From Pyrenopolyporus hunteri (taxonomy: Eukaryota > Ascomycota > Sordariomycetes > Xylariales > Hypoxylaceae), in assembly GCA_902806595.1 (NCBI GenBank), contig CADCXC010000004.1, positions 2,232,001 through 2,296,000 on the forward strand: a stretch of 64,000 nt of DNA, in the 5' to 3' direction. Position 1 is the stretch's first letter. Each line of letters begins with the position of its first letter. This document shows positions 37,905-50,564 of the stretch, in pieces. The position numbers and the translations under genes were made by a program. Below the pieces are notes generated by a model. That model was given only the letters and a program-made list of their open reading frames with translations. It had not been told where the DNA came from and ran no database searches.

Positions 37905-40900
37905 GTTTAGTGATAGTGAGACCAATTTACTATATTTTAGTATGATCCGGACCGTTCCGAGCGCCACGGGTTCTGAACGTCACGATCTAAAACAAGAGCG
38001 TGGCTGTCGCTGAGGGTAGGGTGTAGGTTGTTGTTTTAGAACGGTGGGATATAGGCGGGATGTCAATGAGCTGCAGAATCACAAGCAGATCACGATACGA
38101 ATCAAACGGGCCTCCAGGTAACAAGTACCTAATCTACGGTCTTGGACCAATCCGGGGTCAGCTTCGACCGTTAGGTAATGAATTCCCCCAAGGAGCTGGA
38201 CTTATGAATTGAATCTTGCCCCGACATCGACAAGTGACTCGGCAAGGTTGCGTGAAAATAGACCAGGGTGTGAGTGACCGAATGCAACCCTCTGGGAAGT
38301 AGAGGAAAAAAAAAAACAGGGCGCCTTAGATTCGGGGCCGTTTCGAGTGGAATACGACTTTAAAAAGGCGCGAGTCCGCTCAAGACTCTACGTATATTCA
38401 TGATATCCATGACGAAGCTCTACAGAGTAGCTTGTATTAAGATCACCAATATTCTTTCTATATTATGTGTATTGTACCTAGGTGGCCGCTCATCATATCT
38501 GTCCTCTGTAAATATGTTTAGTATGGCAATAATATCTCAGAGGAACGCCGATTAGTTGGATGCGGTACGCGTCATTTCATTCCGGTTTAACTCCTACGTA
38601 CTTCGTATACGTTAGGTTCTTAGGTAGGTAGTTATACGGGTACATTACGCAGTAGAGGCAGGCCCGGAGACTTAATTACGTTTATATATTATACGAAGCC
38701 TGGAGCGTGGTCTGAGGTGGGATGGATATAAAATATATACATACCTAAATATAATAGGAGGCTGGGATGTCGAGAGGCGGGTACTGTATTCGTACAATAC
38801 CTTACCCTAAAGCTAGGCGATATCCACTGACATCCCATCGAGGTACTGACCTAGTGCTAATCGTAGCCGCGCTAGCAGGAACGATATAGAAAACCACAAA
38901 CCCCATGAACCCACCCATCCATGCATCTAACCAAGCACTGTATGACATATGAAACGAAATAAAACCACACCGAAATGTCTCGAGTAACCAATTCTGAAAT
39001 CGTGTCGCCTCGAAACGACTGTGTAGGTCTACGACCTGGGTATTTTACTACATAGCTCGAAATGGAATGCTGACGCCAGCCGATTAACTAGAGAGCTGAG
39101 AAACTGCCCTGAGCCCATCTAAGGATTATGTTAACCAAAGAATCAAGACCCAGCGAGTAGATCATATTCGCTTTTGCATACAGGGCGCAGGCCCTGGATA
39201 CAATATTGTCTTATGTACCTAACCTAGGTAGTCTAAATCAATTCCCCAGGCCACCTGACAAAGAGTACCAAAGGCAAAGCAATGCGTAGTAAGCCGGAGT
39301 CCAATATAAACATGTTGAATCTACAGATACCAATCAAGCAGCTTCACATAACCTACACATACGCGTAGCACGATGCGACTACGTGGTGGGCTCATATTTT
39401 CATCGCCATAGTATAAGTGCCTAATAGTACCAATTAGTACTTTCCCTTGAATTTTGTCCAACTAATCACTTAAGCAAGTACTTAACGTATGCGAAAGGCC
39501 TATATATCGATTCTATTTGATGTGTTCTAGTTGTCGTATATACCGAGTGCGGACTTATCTGATGTCTCGCGTCAGCAACAGCATACGGAACGACATTGCG
39601 ATGAGAACCCGACTAATATAGGATTATATATCGCAAAAACAGCAGATATAACGCCGCATTATGCATACGAATATTAGAGTCAAGTACTTACAGGTAGCCG
39701 CCAATTCTGTGAAACAACTTTCAAGCCACGTGTAATTGATACGGTGCCGACCCCAGCATGAGGTTTCCCGTTGTCTTAGACAACAACCATCGGTACCTAC
39801 CCTAGCTAAGAACTTGCATCCCGTATATAGCTTAGTTTTAATAGGTAACTATACTCTCAGCCATATTAAACAAGCTTACGCATACATCCAAACGCCTCTT
39901 GTAAACATGCTCTACCCGGGTAAAGATACAAGTCGTCCCCTCAGCTTAGAGGCGGACTTACGGCCTGACGGGTTATTCTCTCATTGATGGCCTCGGGTTT
40001 GCATCGCAGCCCTGTTGGCTTCCTCTTGTGCCGTGTCCGAAATCGACAGAACGATCCCCGTTACCCAACGTCAGGTTAATTAAATGGACCGAACCCTACT
40101 ACCTACTTGCCCGAACTACCTAGGCGGCTTATCCAAGGGTCGGGCATTATACGGAGTGATGAATGTGGTGGGTTGGGGGTATCGACGCGGTTTAAAGTGC
40201 TGACATCGGACCCCTAGGTAGTCATCTCTTAACCATAGCTAAATCGGTAGGTTGATGCTTAATAGGTATCCCAGGGCCCCTTATATTTTCCGATGGGCGA
40301 TCCTCACAAGACAAGTGATAATTCCAGCGTTGGTATAGTAGCGGGTCTCTGATTGCAATGGCCAATCACGCTCTCTTCGCACTTGAAAGGACAGTATGCG
40401 GAGGAAGCACGAGTCTTGGGGATTATAGAGATAGGCAATCATGATAGTTACCTGAACATAGATGTTGGATCTCTATTCAATAACCTATCTTCAAAGGGAA
40501 CGTTCTAGACACTCAGGTATTGGCTATGGACATGGACTTTTGTCACCTTCAACATTGATGCCATTGCTTATTTATCTGCGTCTCGAGAGTTGAATACTGT
40601 AATTTCTCTTCCGTCACCACTGACGCATGCATTGATACCTGAGCCGTATAGGCTTTTGGTCTTGGGCTACTTGGGTGTACTTATCTGCTGGCATATTGGA
40701 TATTGAGTCTCCGTTGTTAATGGAAACCAGCAATGCGGCTAGGTGTCATTCGAAGGGCGTGTCGTACTGCTGTAGTATAAATGAAGTCCGCCTAGGATTT
40801 GCTGGTACGAAGCTCATGAGTGTACGTACGGGCATGTTACGTAGAAAGTTAGCACCGAAAGATGAATGTCATCGATGAAGTGATTCAAAGTTCTTCGACA

Positions 40901-41779
40901 CTGGCTGTCAGCTGATGATAGAGAGCTTGCTCAGGTACGTACCCACTTATAAGGGTACCTAGGTACATAGGTAGGTAGCCCGAGAGTTAAGCGGTGAAGC
41001 GGGGTCAGACCTTGCCGATCGGAGGGAAGGGGTAGGCGAATTAGTTGAGCTGTTGGGTTACAACGCAGCAGGTGCTCCAACCTGGAGGGGCAGTAACCAG
41101 TGACGAGGGGCAATTGCTTCAACACAATTTACTACGCAGTAGTCGACCCTTGACGACGGATGGTGGGGAGACTTAGATACGTTTATTTATTTATTTCTTT
41201 TTTCTTTTTTCATGACAAGAAAAAAAAGATTGTGTTATTTCTAGATATCGAGTAATTACTTCATAAATAGTTCCCTGTGATTATTTTCCTATCTAACACC
41301 CATTACAAGACGTTTCAGACCTCGAACGAAGTGATAATGGATTCAGCATTTTGTGTTCGTACCTAATTTTTAGCTCCTTCAGTGCCTACCGGGTACATAA
41401 GTAAGTGGGGTAGGCGGAAGTACATCTGTACCTGACACTGCTACCTTTCAATGTCACCGTTACCTACCGTCTAACGTCGACGCTATTCCCATACATGTAG
41501 GTGCGTTACGTCTTTTTGATAGACTGGCAGCACCTACATATATTCAAGTAGCTATGCGCCTACTCTGTATTCTCCAAGCCTACATGTACTTACCTAACTT
41601 TGTAAGCCGCATATGCACGGTGAGCTTTTAGGTTCAACACGAGTACATCCGACGGAGTATTAGTTTACCGCCACAGGAAGCTCCAAGTGACCGAAGGACA
41701 CTGGACGGAACGGATTGGACAAACCAGAGGCGCTCCTGACTCGGAACGGCGGGAGGTAACGTGGGTGGAACTTTTCAAT

Positions 41780-41826
41780 GGGGACTACAGGGACTACAGG
41801 GACTACGGGGGCTACGGGGGACTATA
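41780..41826. repeat. Short tandem repeat of GGGACTACA-type units
   Basis: About five imperfect 9-10-bp copies of GGGACTACA/GGGGCTACG in tandem, some 500 bp upstream of the methylenetetrahydrofolate reductase start. They may be length-variable. No function is evident. Confidence 0.7.
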
Positions 41827-41950
41827 GGTATTGTACATGTATTGTACTACAGGTACGTGTATTCGTGCATCTAGCTCAAGGGATTCGATCCGTTCATTCT
41901 TGTACCTACCTACATTACATACTACGTACGAGTTCCCACTCCCTTCGACG

Positions 41951-42001
41951 TTTCTCTCCTCCTCCTCTTCTTCTTGCACATACCAATTTCCTTTCTTTCC
42001 A
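41951..42001 (+). promoter_or_regulatory. Pyrimidine-rich tract upstream of MTHFR gene
   Basis: A CT-rich run (TCTCTCCTCCTCCTCTTCTT and neighbours) lies about 320 bp before the ATG. Such tracts are common in fungal core promoters and 5' UTRs of well expressed genes. The transcription start cannot be placed. Confidence 0.35.
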
Positions 42002-42317
42002 CATGTTTGTATTTCGCATCGATTGGAGGGTGTAGTGTTTCCGCCCCAAGGACGAGTGATTTTGCTTCTCGGGTGGGAAGTGTCTTCTATGTGTCCCTTG
42101 GTACAAGATTGTTAGGTCAGCCAACCGCTAAATTTTCTCTATTGTTGCCATTATACCGCAGTTGTCGTATCCTATTCTTGACTATACCTACGCCTACACT
42201 TCTCCCCTTCTCCCCTTGACCCATCGTAGCTTTTACTGATATCATTATATAGATCTTATTTATCATAGTCGTTCTTCCCGTTTCTATCTTTCCTAATATC
42301 GTGCCACACCGCCCAAA

Positions 42318-44233
42318 ATGCATATCCACGAGATGTTAGCGGAGGCCGAGAGGACCGGCCAGCCGTCCTTCTCTTTCGAATATTTCCCTCCAAAGACCGC
42401 CCAAGGTGTACAGAACCTTTACGATCGAATGGAACGCATGTACGACTTTGGTCCTAAGTTCATCGATATAACGTGGGGAGCGGGGGGGCGGATCGCCGAG
42501 CTGACCTGCGACATGGTCGTCCAGGCCCAGGCTTACTTCGGCCTCGAGACTTGCATGCACTTAACCTGCACTGATATGGGGGAAGAGAAGATCAACGATG
42601 CGCTGAGGAGGGCGTACAAAGCCGGCTGCACTAACATCCTAGCACTTCGAGGTGACCCCCCGCGGGAAAAAGAGCAGTGGGTGGCTACCGATAGCGGCTT
42701 CAAATACGCAAGAGACCTCGTCGCCCATATCCGAAAGACGTACGGAAACCACTTCGATATTGGCGTTGCCGGTTATCCCGAAGGCTGCGACGACAATAAG
42801 GACGAGGATTTACTACTCGATCATCTAAAAGAGAAGGTTGACATGGGCGCGTCCTTCATTGTCACCCAAATGTTCTATGATGCCGATAATTTTATTCGGT
42901 GGGTAGGGAAAGTGCGAGAAAGGGGCATTAACGTCCCTATCGTTCCCGGGATTATGCCCATCGCAACTTATGCCAGCTTCCTCCGGCGCGCAAACCATAT
43001 GAACTGCAAGATACCCGAAGAATGGATGGCCGCTCTCGAACCGGTTAAGAATGACGATGCCGCTGTGAGGGAAGTTGGAAAGACGCTCGTCGCTCAGCTG
43101 TGTCGTAAGATCATGACTGCAGGCATTGTCCATCTCCACTTCTACACCATGAACCTAGCTCAGGCGACTCGTATGGTTTTGGAAGAGCTAGATTGGATGC
43201 CGTCCACGACACACCCTCGGAAGCAAGCCCTGCCGTGGAAACAGTCTCTTGCGCTCGGACGACGTGAGGAAGACGTCCGTCCTATTTTCTGGCGTAACCG
43301 CAACAAGTCGTATGTGTCGAGAACCCAAGACTGGGACGAATTTCCGAACGGCAGATGGGGTGACTCGCGCTCCCCTGCTTTTGGTGAATTAGACGCGTAT
43401 GGAATCGGCCTTACCGGTACCAACGAGTCCAACCGCAAGAGATGGGGTGAGCCTAAATCTGTGCAGGATATCGCTTCCCTTTTCGTCAGATATATGGAAA
43501 GAGAGCTCCCTTCGTTACCATGGAGCGAAGCACCTCTAACTAGCGAGTCCGACTCTCTCAAAGATGACCTCATCAAGCTCAACCAGCGCGGTCTGTTGAC
43601 TATCAACTCCCAACCGGCGGTGGACGGCGTCAAATCCACACATCCTATATACGGATGGGGACCTCCTAATGGATATGTCTATCAAAAAGCGTATCTCGAG
43701 TTGCTAGTCTCTCCTGACCTATTTCCCGAGATCATTCGCAGGATTGACGCCAACCCGGATTTGTCATACTATGCCGTAACCCAGTCTGGAAAGTTCATGA
43801 CGAACACCCCATCCGAGGGGCCCAACGCGGTTACGTGGGGAGTTTTCCCAGGGAAGGAGATTGTTCAACCCACCATTGTTGAGAGTATCAGTTTCTTAGC
43901 CTGGAAAGACGAGGCCTTTAGACTTGGCATGGATTGGGCGCACTGCCACGACGCCAATTCGCCTAGTCGCCTTTTGATCGAGAAGATCATGAATGAGTGG
44001 TATTTGGTGAATATTGGTGAGTTCCTCTCGAATATAGGAGAAGGTTGGTGCTAACGTGTGCAACAGTCAATAATGATTTCCATCAACCACGAGCTATTTT
44101 CGAGCTCCTCGACGGATTGACCGTTAAGGACATTGATGTACCGATAGCACCAGACACTCAGGATTCTACGCAGCATACCAACGGGGATTCCAACGGGGTT
44201 CATGGAACGGCGAACGGGGTTTCGGCCGTTTAG
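42318..44233 (+). CDS. met13: Methylenetetrahydrofolate reductase (Met13 type)
   Basis: Exons 42318-44016 and 44067-44233 give 621 aa; the 50-nt intron has a GTGCTAACG branch site and joins NIV-NNDFHQP. The enzyme reduces 5,10-methylene-THF to 5-methyl-THF for methionine synthesis in the cytosol. The FAD-binding catalytic barrel occupies about residues 1-300: FSFEYFPPKT with the family's catalytic-type Glu at 21, DITWGAGG, ALRGDPPREK and FIVTQMFYD. A linker follows, then the C-terminal regulatory domain of eukaryotic MTHFRs (about 340-580), with INSQPAVDG, YGWGPPNGYVYQKAY, NAVTWGVFPGKEI and LAWKDEAF. The last 40 residues are Asn/Gly/Ser-rich and poorly conserved. Length and order are normal for the Met13 group. 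Confidence 0.97.
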
Positions 44234-45740
44234 GAAAATAGAGCATTTACATCGGCATGAGCTCGGGCGATGATATAAGGAACGGCGTCATTGAACTTTT
44301 CAACAAGCATTCGGCTGGCGGGCAAAGGGAGTTACCATTTCAACAAGCATGTATCAAGGCGTTTGGAAACGGGGGTCCAGATTTTTCAACAAAAAATCGG
44401 AGCACAGATTTATGGCTCAACGGCGACCTGGAAAAAGGCCAGGCTTAACACGGGTTGCGCTGCATCTCAACGATACCCCCAGCAATGAAAGATTACGGTT
44501 TCAGGCAGAGTTAGGCGTTTCGTGTTTTGGACCGAGACGTTGTTCTAGTGCCATATAGCGGATGAAGATGGCGAGTTGGTTGAAAAGAGGCGGTCTGGAA
44601 ACGAAAAGAAAGATCGCACCGCTACCCCAAAACAGATTAATAAATTGAAACCCTTCGGCCAGCTTACCTGGTCCCTGGGGATGGTTTATTGGGAACCGAA
44701 TCGATATTAAATGAATTTTGGGAAGCCGGCCCATAGCTTGGCACGTGTACGGTGATATGTGATTTCTGACTTTTTTTACTTATTGTTTATTGTTTTTTTC
44801 TTATCCATGTTTGATTCATTTTTGAATTGTATACTAAGTGCCAACCACCGCTTAGATGATGAGGTAGCAGTAGCTCATCTCCAAGTTTTAACGCCGATAT
44901 CTCCGATGTAGTCAGAATTTTATAAAAGAATAAAAGAAAAAAAAAAGGAAAGAAGAAAATTTAAAAGCAGGTGTGCGGCTCAACAGGCCAACGTCGTACC
45001 AAGCCATAAAGTCCCGCATCCGGATGACCAAAAGTCCTATCCCCTACGCTACTCCTATATCAGTCTAGGCTTTTTGATAAGCGAGCCACATGCCGGCCAC
45101 GACAGAGCAACGTGCAATCAGAGCGTCCAAGTACTACATAATAGTACATTAGCTATCTCACTACATAGGTACATAATGAGGTAGCTAGGTAGGCAAATAT
45201 TAGTAAACTATTAAGAGCGCCGGGAACTTAACGCTAATCTGAAATGAGCGAGCTCTTTTAAGCCTTAGTCGACCCAGGACAGCTTAAAAAAAAATCGCAC
45301 TAAGGAGCTTCTCCTTATACTCTACCATGGAATGCAACCCAGCTCGTACGCCCACACCTATGCCCATAGACCTTTTATAATATAGGGAGAGTCCCAATAT
45401 AGCGGGTGGGCTGACATCTATGTGCCTCCGTCCGTTGGCGTTATTAGCTGTGGATTTCTCAACATCATTATTCTTTCCCGCCCTTCATAACCAAGGGTTA
45501 TGAGGTGTATACATAGCTTAGTTAGGTGCATTTATAGTTAATGCAGCCCCTATCCTGCGTTGTACCTTGCTAGTCCTGTTTTTGTTTTCTGTTTTTTTTT
45601 CATTTGCTTTTTTTATTCTTCTTTTCTTCTCTTCCCTTTCCTTCTTTGGAATTGCCAATTCCTCAAGACTTTTCGCGTCTTAGTTTCTATTTAATTATTC
45701 CTCTCTAAATCAAGGCCCTGTTCTGCTGGGTGGGATTGTC
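44234..45740. other. Intergenic region between MTHFR and desaturase-like gene
   Basis: 1.5 kb. The left part is the MTHFR 3' flank and contains near-copies of TTTCAACAAGCAT (about 44297-44352). The right part holds an A-run near 44936-44947 and the CT-rich promoter tract. No gene is supported. Confidence 0.5.
45577..45655 (+). promoter_or_regulatory. T/C-rich tract upstream of desaturase-like gene
   Basis: A nearly pure T/C stretch ends about 85 bp before the predicted ATG at 45741, a typical fungal promoter/5' UTR composition. Its exact role is not visible. Confidence 0.35.
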
Positions 45741-47733
45741 ATGGATTCGATCGTTATAAGCCCAGAGCTACCCCGGAACGATGTCTTACTCCTACGGAAC
45801 CTTGCCGACGACATTAAACGGTGCCAACAAAACGACCGTCCGAACCCGTCCGACGTAGGCTCCGCAGCATCTGCCGGTGGCATCATAGACCAAGACACCT
45901 CGGCGCCCGGCCAAGAAGCTGTCAATGGATGTAGGTCCATTCCACAAATTTTGAATGATGGAGCCGAGAGCAGGACTCGAGGAGCTATTCCAGGATCCGG
46001 TTTTGGTATTGACTAGGATTTTTCAATTGTAGCCCCTGGACTTCACCTCTCACCATCTAGGGATGAGCGCGATCTCGCAAGCATGAGGGCGCTCAACGAC
46101 CCGGCAAGCCAAGACTTCGAGCCGACCGTCTTCTCTTCGGTGGACCTCCAAGACTTGTCCTCGCGATTACCTCCAGTAGTCTACCGTTATATGTTGTTGC
46201 CCTACGTAAGATGGGCCCAGGGCATCGCTAGACACCCAAGGGTATGTATACACAATTACTTCGCCATCTAGGTTATGCGATGCCTTCTCTATTCCTACAT
46301 ATGCTGACGTATTCTCAGTATGTCCATGACAACGTCGTTATTCCTCATATGGCATCTCCTAGCTGTCCTTGGGACGAGGCGGTTTCGTTTTCAGATGAGA
46401 GCGAGAATCTTCTCATAAGAAGCTTGCTAATGAGTATGCAGTGACGTGGTGATGGTGACTCACTTGATCCTCTACTTCACAACATCCGTCCCTAGTGCAA
46501 TATGGCTCTTCTACCATTTCACTTATCTGCATGGGATTGCCCACTCTATAATGCAACTATATTATGTAGGGACATATACGTTAATGATGCATCAACATAT
46601 CCATACCGGAGGCGTCCTGCGTAAAAAGTCCTGGACCCGGCTATTTGATGTAACCTTCCCATACATTACCGACCCGTTGATGGGCCATACATTTAACAGC
46701 TATTATTATCATCATGTCAAGCATCGGTTAGTTACGCTATTGTCTTTCGGGGATCCTTTGAATATGGTTGCTAACCCTTCGTAGTAAGCGGAAGAGCCTT
46801 TATTTTTTTTTCTAACCCATTCTCTGGCGCTAGCCACGAGGAGTGTGTCGTGTTCCGTTGCAGGGTAAAGTCCGAGGCTGACGGAATATCTTTCTGCACT
46901 CTAGATCACGTCGAAGGCAACGGACCTGACGACCTGTCCTCCACCATCCGGTACCAACGCGACAATATCTGGCACTTCCTCCATTATGTTGGGCGTTTCT
47001 ATTTCTTGGTCTGGCTGGACTTGCCTCTGTATTTCCTCCGGAAAGACCGTCCTACGTTCGCGCTCAAAGCGGCGTTTTGGGAGTTGTTCAGCTATGCTAC
47101 ACTCCTAACCCTATTCCGGTTGAACAGCAACGCGACCTTCTTCGTCTTCTTGATCCCTCTCATGTTGCTTCGCTTCGGGCTGATGGTGGGCAACTGGGGT
47201 CAGCACGCCCTCGTCGACGCCGACGAGCCCGACTCCGACTACCGATCTAGCATCACTCTAATAGACGTCCCTGTATGTTCTGCGCCTTGTCTTCGTCAGG
47301 TTATGCGTCATCCGCAGCCTCTTCCCCGGAATTCGAGCTCAGTGCTTCGTGTGCACCCTGCCTTATGCTGACATCTTGGCCAATTTAGAGCAATAGATAT
47401 TGTTTCAACGACGGATACCACACGTCACACCACCTGAACCCGCTGCGGCATTGGCGCGAACATCCCGTGCATTTCCTCGCGAACAAGAAGACCTACGGGT
47501 CGGAACAAGCGCTCGTGTTCCATAACATCGACTACATAGAGATGACGGTGCGGCTTCTACTTCAGGACTACGAGCACCTGGCGCGGTGCATGGTGCCGAT
47601 CGGCGAGCGGCAGATCGCGATGACCACGGAGCAGCGCGTCGCCCTGCTTAAGCGCTGCACGCGGCGCTTCACCGAGGAGGAGATACAGGAGAAGTTCGGC
47701 ACGGCTGCGAAGTCGAAGACTAAGACCAAGTGA
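45741..47733 (+). CDS. Membrane fatty-acid-desaturase-like protein, splice pattern uncertain
   Basis: Likely exons: 45741-45930, 46033-46241, 46442-46726, 46834-46844 or 46834 onward, to 47272, and 47389-47733; about 470-490 aa. The desaturase superfamily is supported by histidine clusters HQHIH, HHVKH and YHTSHHLNPLRHW and several hydrophobic spans (THLILYFTTSVPSAIWLF; FVFLIPLMLLRFGLMVG). It is an integral, probably ER membrane di-iron enzyme; the substrate is unknown. Two problems: joining RHPR to DVVMVTH is one base out of frame if the obvious donor GTATGT at 46242 is used, as if the GGG at 46240-46242 carries one extra G. And 46845-46904 (60 nt) is either a small intron after an 11-nt exon or 20 extra residues. 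So either the splicing is unusual, the assembly has an indel, or the gene is damaged. Confidence 0.72.
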
Positions 47734-48645
47734 TAGACTGGCGACGCCTGGGTTGCAAAGCCGCTTAAAGATCAGGCGTCTTGCATATAGATTGAGAATG
47801 GAGTTTGAAGAAGAGAAGGGATTGTTTTCGGCTGATATGTATACCCAAGGTCTCTACTCCGAAGTAGGACATAATTCCGAGGAATATTTACCTGTCTTGC
47901 CTAACCTAGGTAAGGTTGGCACATAATAGATGTAATGAATATTCCGGTATGATTCCGTTCTTCTATTCCAAGCAGATGTCTAGATGTTGACCGGAGTTTT
48001 GAACGTCTTCCCGTTTGCTTTGGTATGAACGTCCGATATTTTGTTGAATTGACGATGAAATATTTAGTAGGTACCGAGGTACCTAGGTCCCCTAACGGTA
48101 CGATGCAGGGTGCTGCAGAGGGCCCACCATGTCATACCCGACAACATGCACCGGTTTATAGGTACCACCGATGTACCTAGGTACTATGTACACACATAGA
48201 GGGAAGCAATCCGTCAAGTCGACTGGTTGGCCGGGTTGGCGCACGGGGCTGACAGGTGCCTACCCTTCCTACGGCATTACCTCAGCTGCACGTCAAAATA
48301 CATAGGTACGCACCTATGTAGGTACCTGGGTACATAAAAAGTACCTCCTTCCCTAAAGAGTGGCCCTCCACTCTTAGACCAAACCTACATGTAGGTTTGT
48401 ACCTATGTACCTACGTACCTGCTGCACGTAACACTTTCAGGTCTTGTGTTATCGACTATCTCATGGTCCGCGTTACATTCAACCCCCCTCAAACAGTTCT
48501 CGTCTTCTCTATTAGTGCCTACCATATCCCCGAAGATCTGTCGAGTTGGCCTTCGCTTACTATATCTGGACTCATCTGACGACCTGGGGAGTGAGAAGTA
48601 TATTACATAACACACACCAAGGATACACCAGAACCTATCCATTTT
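47734..48645. other. TAGG-rich intergenic region
   Basis: 912 bp between two genes on the same strand. It contains dense TACCTAGGTA-type palindromes (about 48068-48090, 48160-48190, 48295-48345, 48385-48420). No coding signal. Confidence 0.5.
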
Positions 48646-50048
48646 ATGATTCCGCGAGTGTTGCAACTCGCTCGCCATCTCTCGAAGCCTCGCTCTAACC
48701 TCAGCTACCCGTTTGTTGCCGCTACATCGGGCTCTAGGTCTAGTGGCCTTGCGTCAAGAATCATGGCTTCGGCGGATGACCGAAATTCGAGACCGATACA
48801 TACGGCGGCCTGTCTGATCATCGGCGATGAGGTGCTAGGAGGAAAGGTAATCCGTTCTACGTTGTCTATATAGTGTCGACTATATCATGAGATGGGCTCC
48901 TAGCTAATTCTTCCAGACAACCGACGTGCGACTCTACGTAAACCGCGCTTGACCCTTGCAAATGGCTGACATATGATACTCTAGACAAACTCGGCTTATA
49001 TGGCAAAGTGGTGTTTCTCTCTCGGCATAGTAAGGGCCCCAACGGTTCTGTATTTGATACGATGTTGTATTAGAGACTCAATAGCGCTCACATATCACCA
49101 CAGAACCTAAAGAGAATTGAGGTTATCGAGGATGACGAGGAGGAGATCATCGAGGCGGTGCGGAGAATGAGTGACCGGTACGATTTAGTCGTAACAAGGT
49201 ATTCTTTCTGTGCTCAAGAGCGCCTCCCATCATCCCTTTATCACCCTCGAGCCAAATAGTCAAGCTAATACCCAGCTAGCGGCGGCATAGGTCCGACGTA
49301 AGTCAAAAAAAAAAATTGCCGTGTTCTTCTGCGAAGCTTATCCGAAGTAGACATGATGACATCACCTACCAATCTATCGCAAAAGCGTTCGGTTTAAAAC
49401 TGATACTGCATGAGGGAGCATACGCACGTATGAAGAAACTCACAAAGCCTAGCAAGTCTAACCCGAATTTCAGCTGGGATGTAGAGTCTCCAGCCAAAAC
49501 CGCAAAGCTCAGGATGGTCCAATTGCCTATCGATGAGTCTCGCGACCTAGAGAAGCAAGCCCTGTTTCCCCGTGATGACCTCTGGGTCCCTATCTCCGTG
49601 GTGAACGGGAACGTCCATATTCTCCCAGGTGTGCCGAGGCTATGTAAGTCGTCTAGCCGGCGAGAACGCGGCACCGCGATGCTGATAATAATTAGTTGAA
49701 GAGCTTTTGCAGGGGCTCAAGCCGTACATAGTCGGCAGACTACCAGATCCGAACGGCTGGGGCATTTGTAGGGTCATCATCTCTACACCATTGGGCGAGA
49801 GCGCCATTGCCGACTATCTCACGGGTTTGGCGGCTAGAGTCGCGCCTAAGGGTGTGAAGGTTGGGAGCTACCCTCGATGGGGAAAGAGAAACAACACAGT
49901 GACTCTCGTCGGAAGGGATAAGGTATACCTTGAGAGCCTAGTGCCGGAAGTTGTCCAAAACGTCCAAGGAAAGCGAGTCAACGCGGAGGGCGAGGATGAC
50001 GAGCCGGAGGTCGCAGCCCCGATACCTACCCAAGCACCTCCTAGTTGA
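48646..50048 (+). CDS. Molybdopterin-binding (MoaB/Mog-type) domain protein with micro-exons
   Basis: Seven exons give 337 aa: 48646-48846, 48917-48925, 48985-49029, 49104-49198, 49280-49297, 49351-49643 and 49696-50048. Exons 2 (9 nt, TTD) and 5 (18 nt) are needed to rebuild the continuous motif GDEVLGGKTTDTNSAYMAKW and then VVTSGGIGPTHDDITYQSIA. That is the MoCF_biosynth signature shared by MoaB, MogA and CinA proteins. The N-terminus (MIPRVLQLARHLSKP) is basic with few acidic residues, like a mitochondrial presequence; an ATG at 48763 (MASADDRN) would give a cytosolic form. The C-terminal half has LPGVPRLFEELL and GLKPYIVGR. Fungal members stand alone from the cofactor-assembly enzymes, so a direct role in molybdenum cofactor synthesis is not certain; nucleotide or FAD-related activities are also possible. 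Confidence 0.87.
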
Positions 50049-50564
50049 GGATATAGGGATATTGGTGGCTCGACTCTGCGCTAGACAGCTCCGCGCTGTC
50101 CCTCATGCTCTTTCTATCGGTAGAGAGAAGGTACAAGCCTAATCTTGAGCGATTTTACACCGAGGTTCGCCGATATTGTAGATGCTGTCTTTTCCTATCT
50201 GTTGATCGCAAAGTCACACCTCGCGGTAATGACCTCTGTCCACCGGTGGTTCGAGAAGCAATTACATAATGAATTTGAAGTCGGCAAAGAGTGTCGTAAT
50301 CTCTGGCAGAGTATAGTGTGACATATCGCGAGTGATAAGTGACCCGCGGAGCGTCCTGCTAATGATATCGGAGCGACCAAAGTCTTTCCTCACGGAGGGG
50401 ATCTTTTCCCACGTCTCCTTTTCGGCGGCTTCGCGAAGAACTCTTACTGCATTAACTGGCAAGATTCCTCCGGGAATTTGACTAATGTCGGAATGAAACT
50501 ACTGCATAGGTAGTAGATGCGCGATGTGTTTCCTTGGCCGTGTAATCTCCTTCTCGGCTGGGCC
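50049..50564. other. 3' flank before the hAT-like element
   Basis: 516 bp between the molybdopterin-domain gene and the element. It ends with the left copy of the 8-bp target duplication (50557-50564). No gene. Confidence 0.5.

Larger units (their letters stand above)
37905..42317. other. Large gene-free region upstream of MTHFR
   Basis: 4.4 kb with no supportable gene. TAGG/CCTA runs occur at about 38618-38632 and 40955-40980. A tandem GGGACTACA-type repeat lies at 41780-41826, and CT-rich promoter sequence lies at about 41951-42001. Small open frames here show no domain-like features. Confidence 0.5.

Noticed and set aside
39736..39987. 83-residue plus-strand frame in the empty region before MTHFR
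   Set aside because: No recognisable motif, no exon partners and local TAGG repeats; treated as random.
44257..44488. Overlapping 63-65-residue frames after the MTHFR stop
   Set aside because: Three frames are equally open, none has family features, and the position fits the MTHFR 3' UTR.
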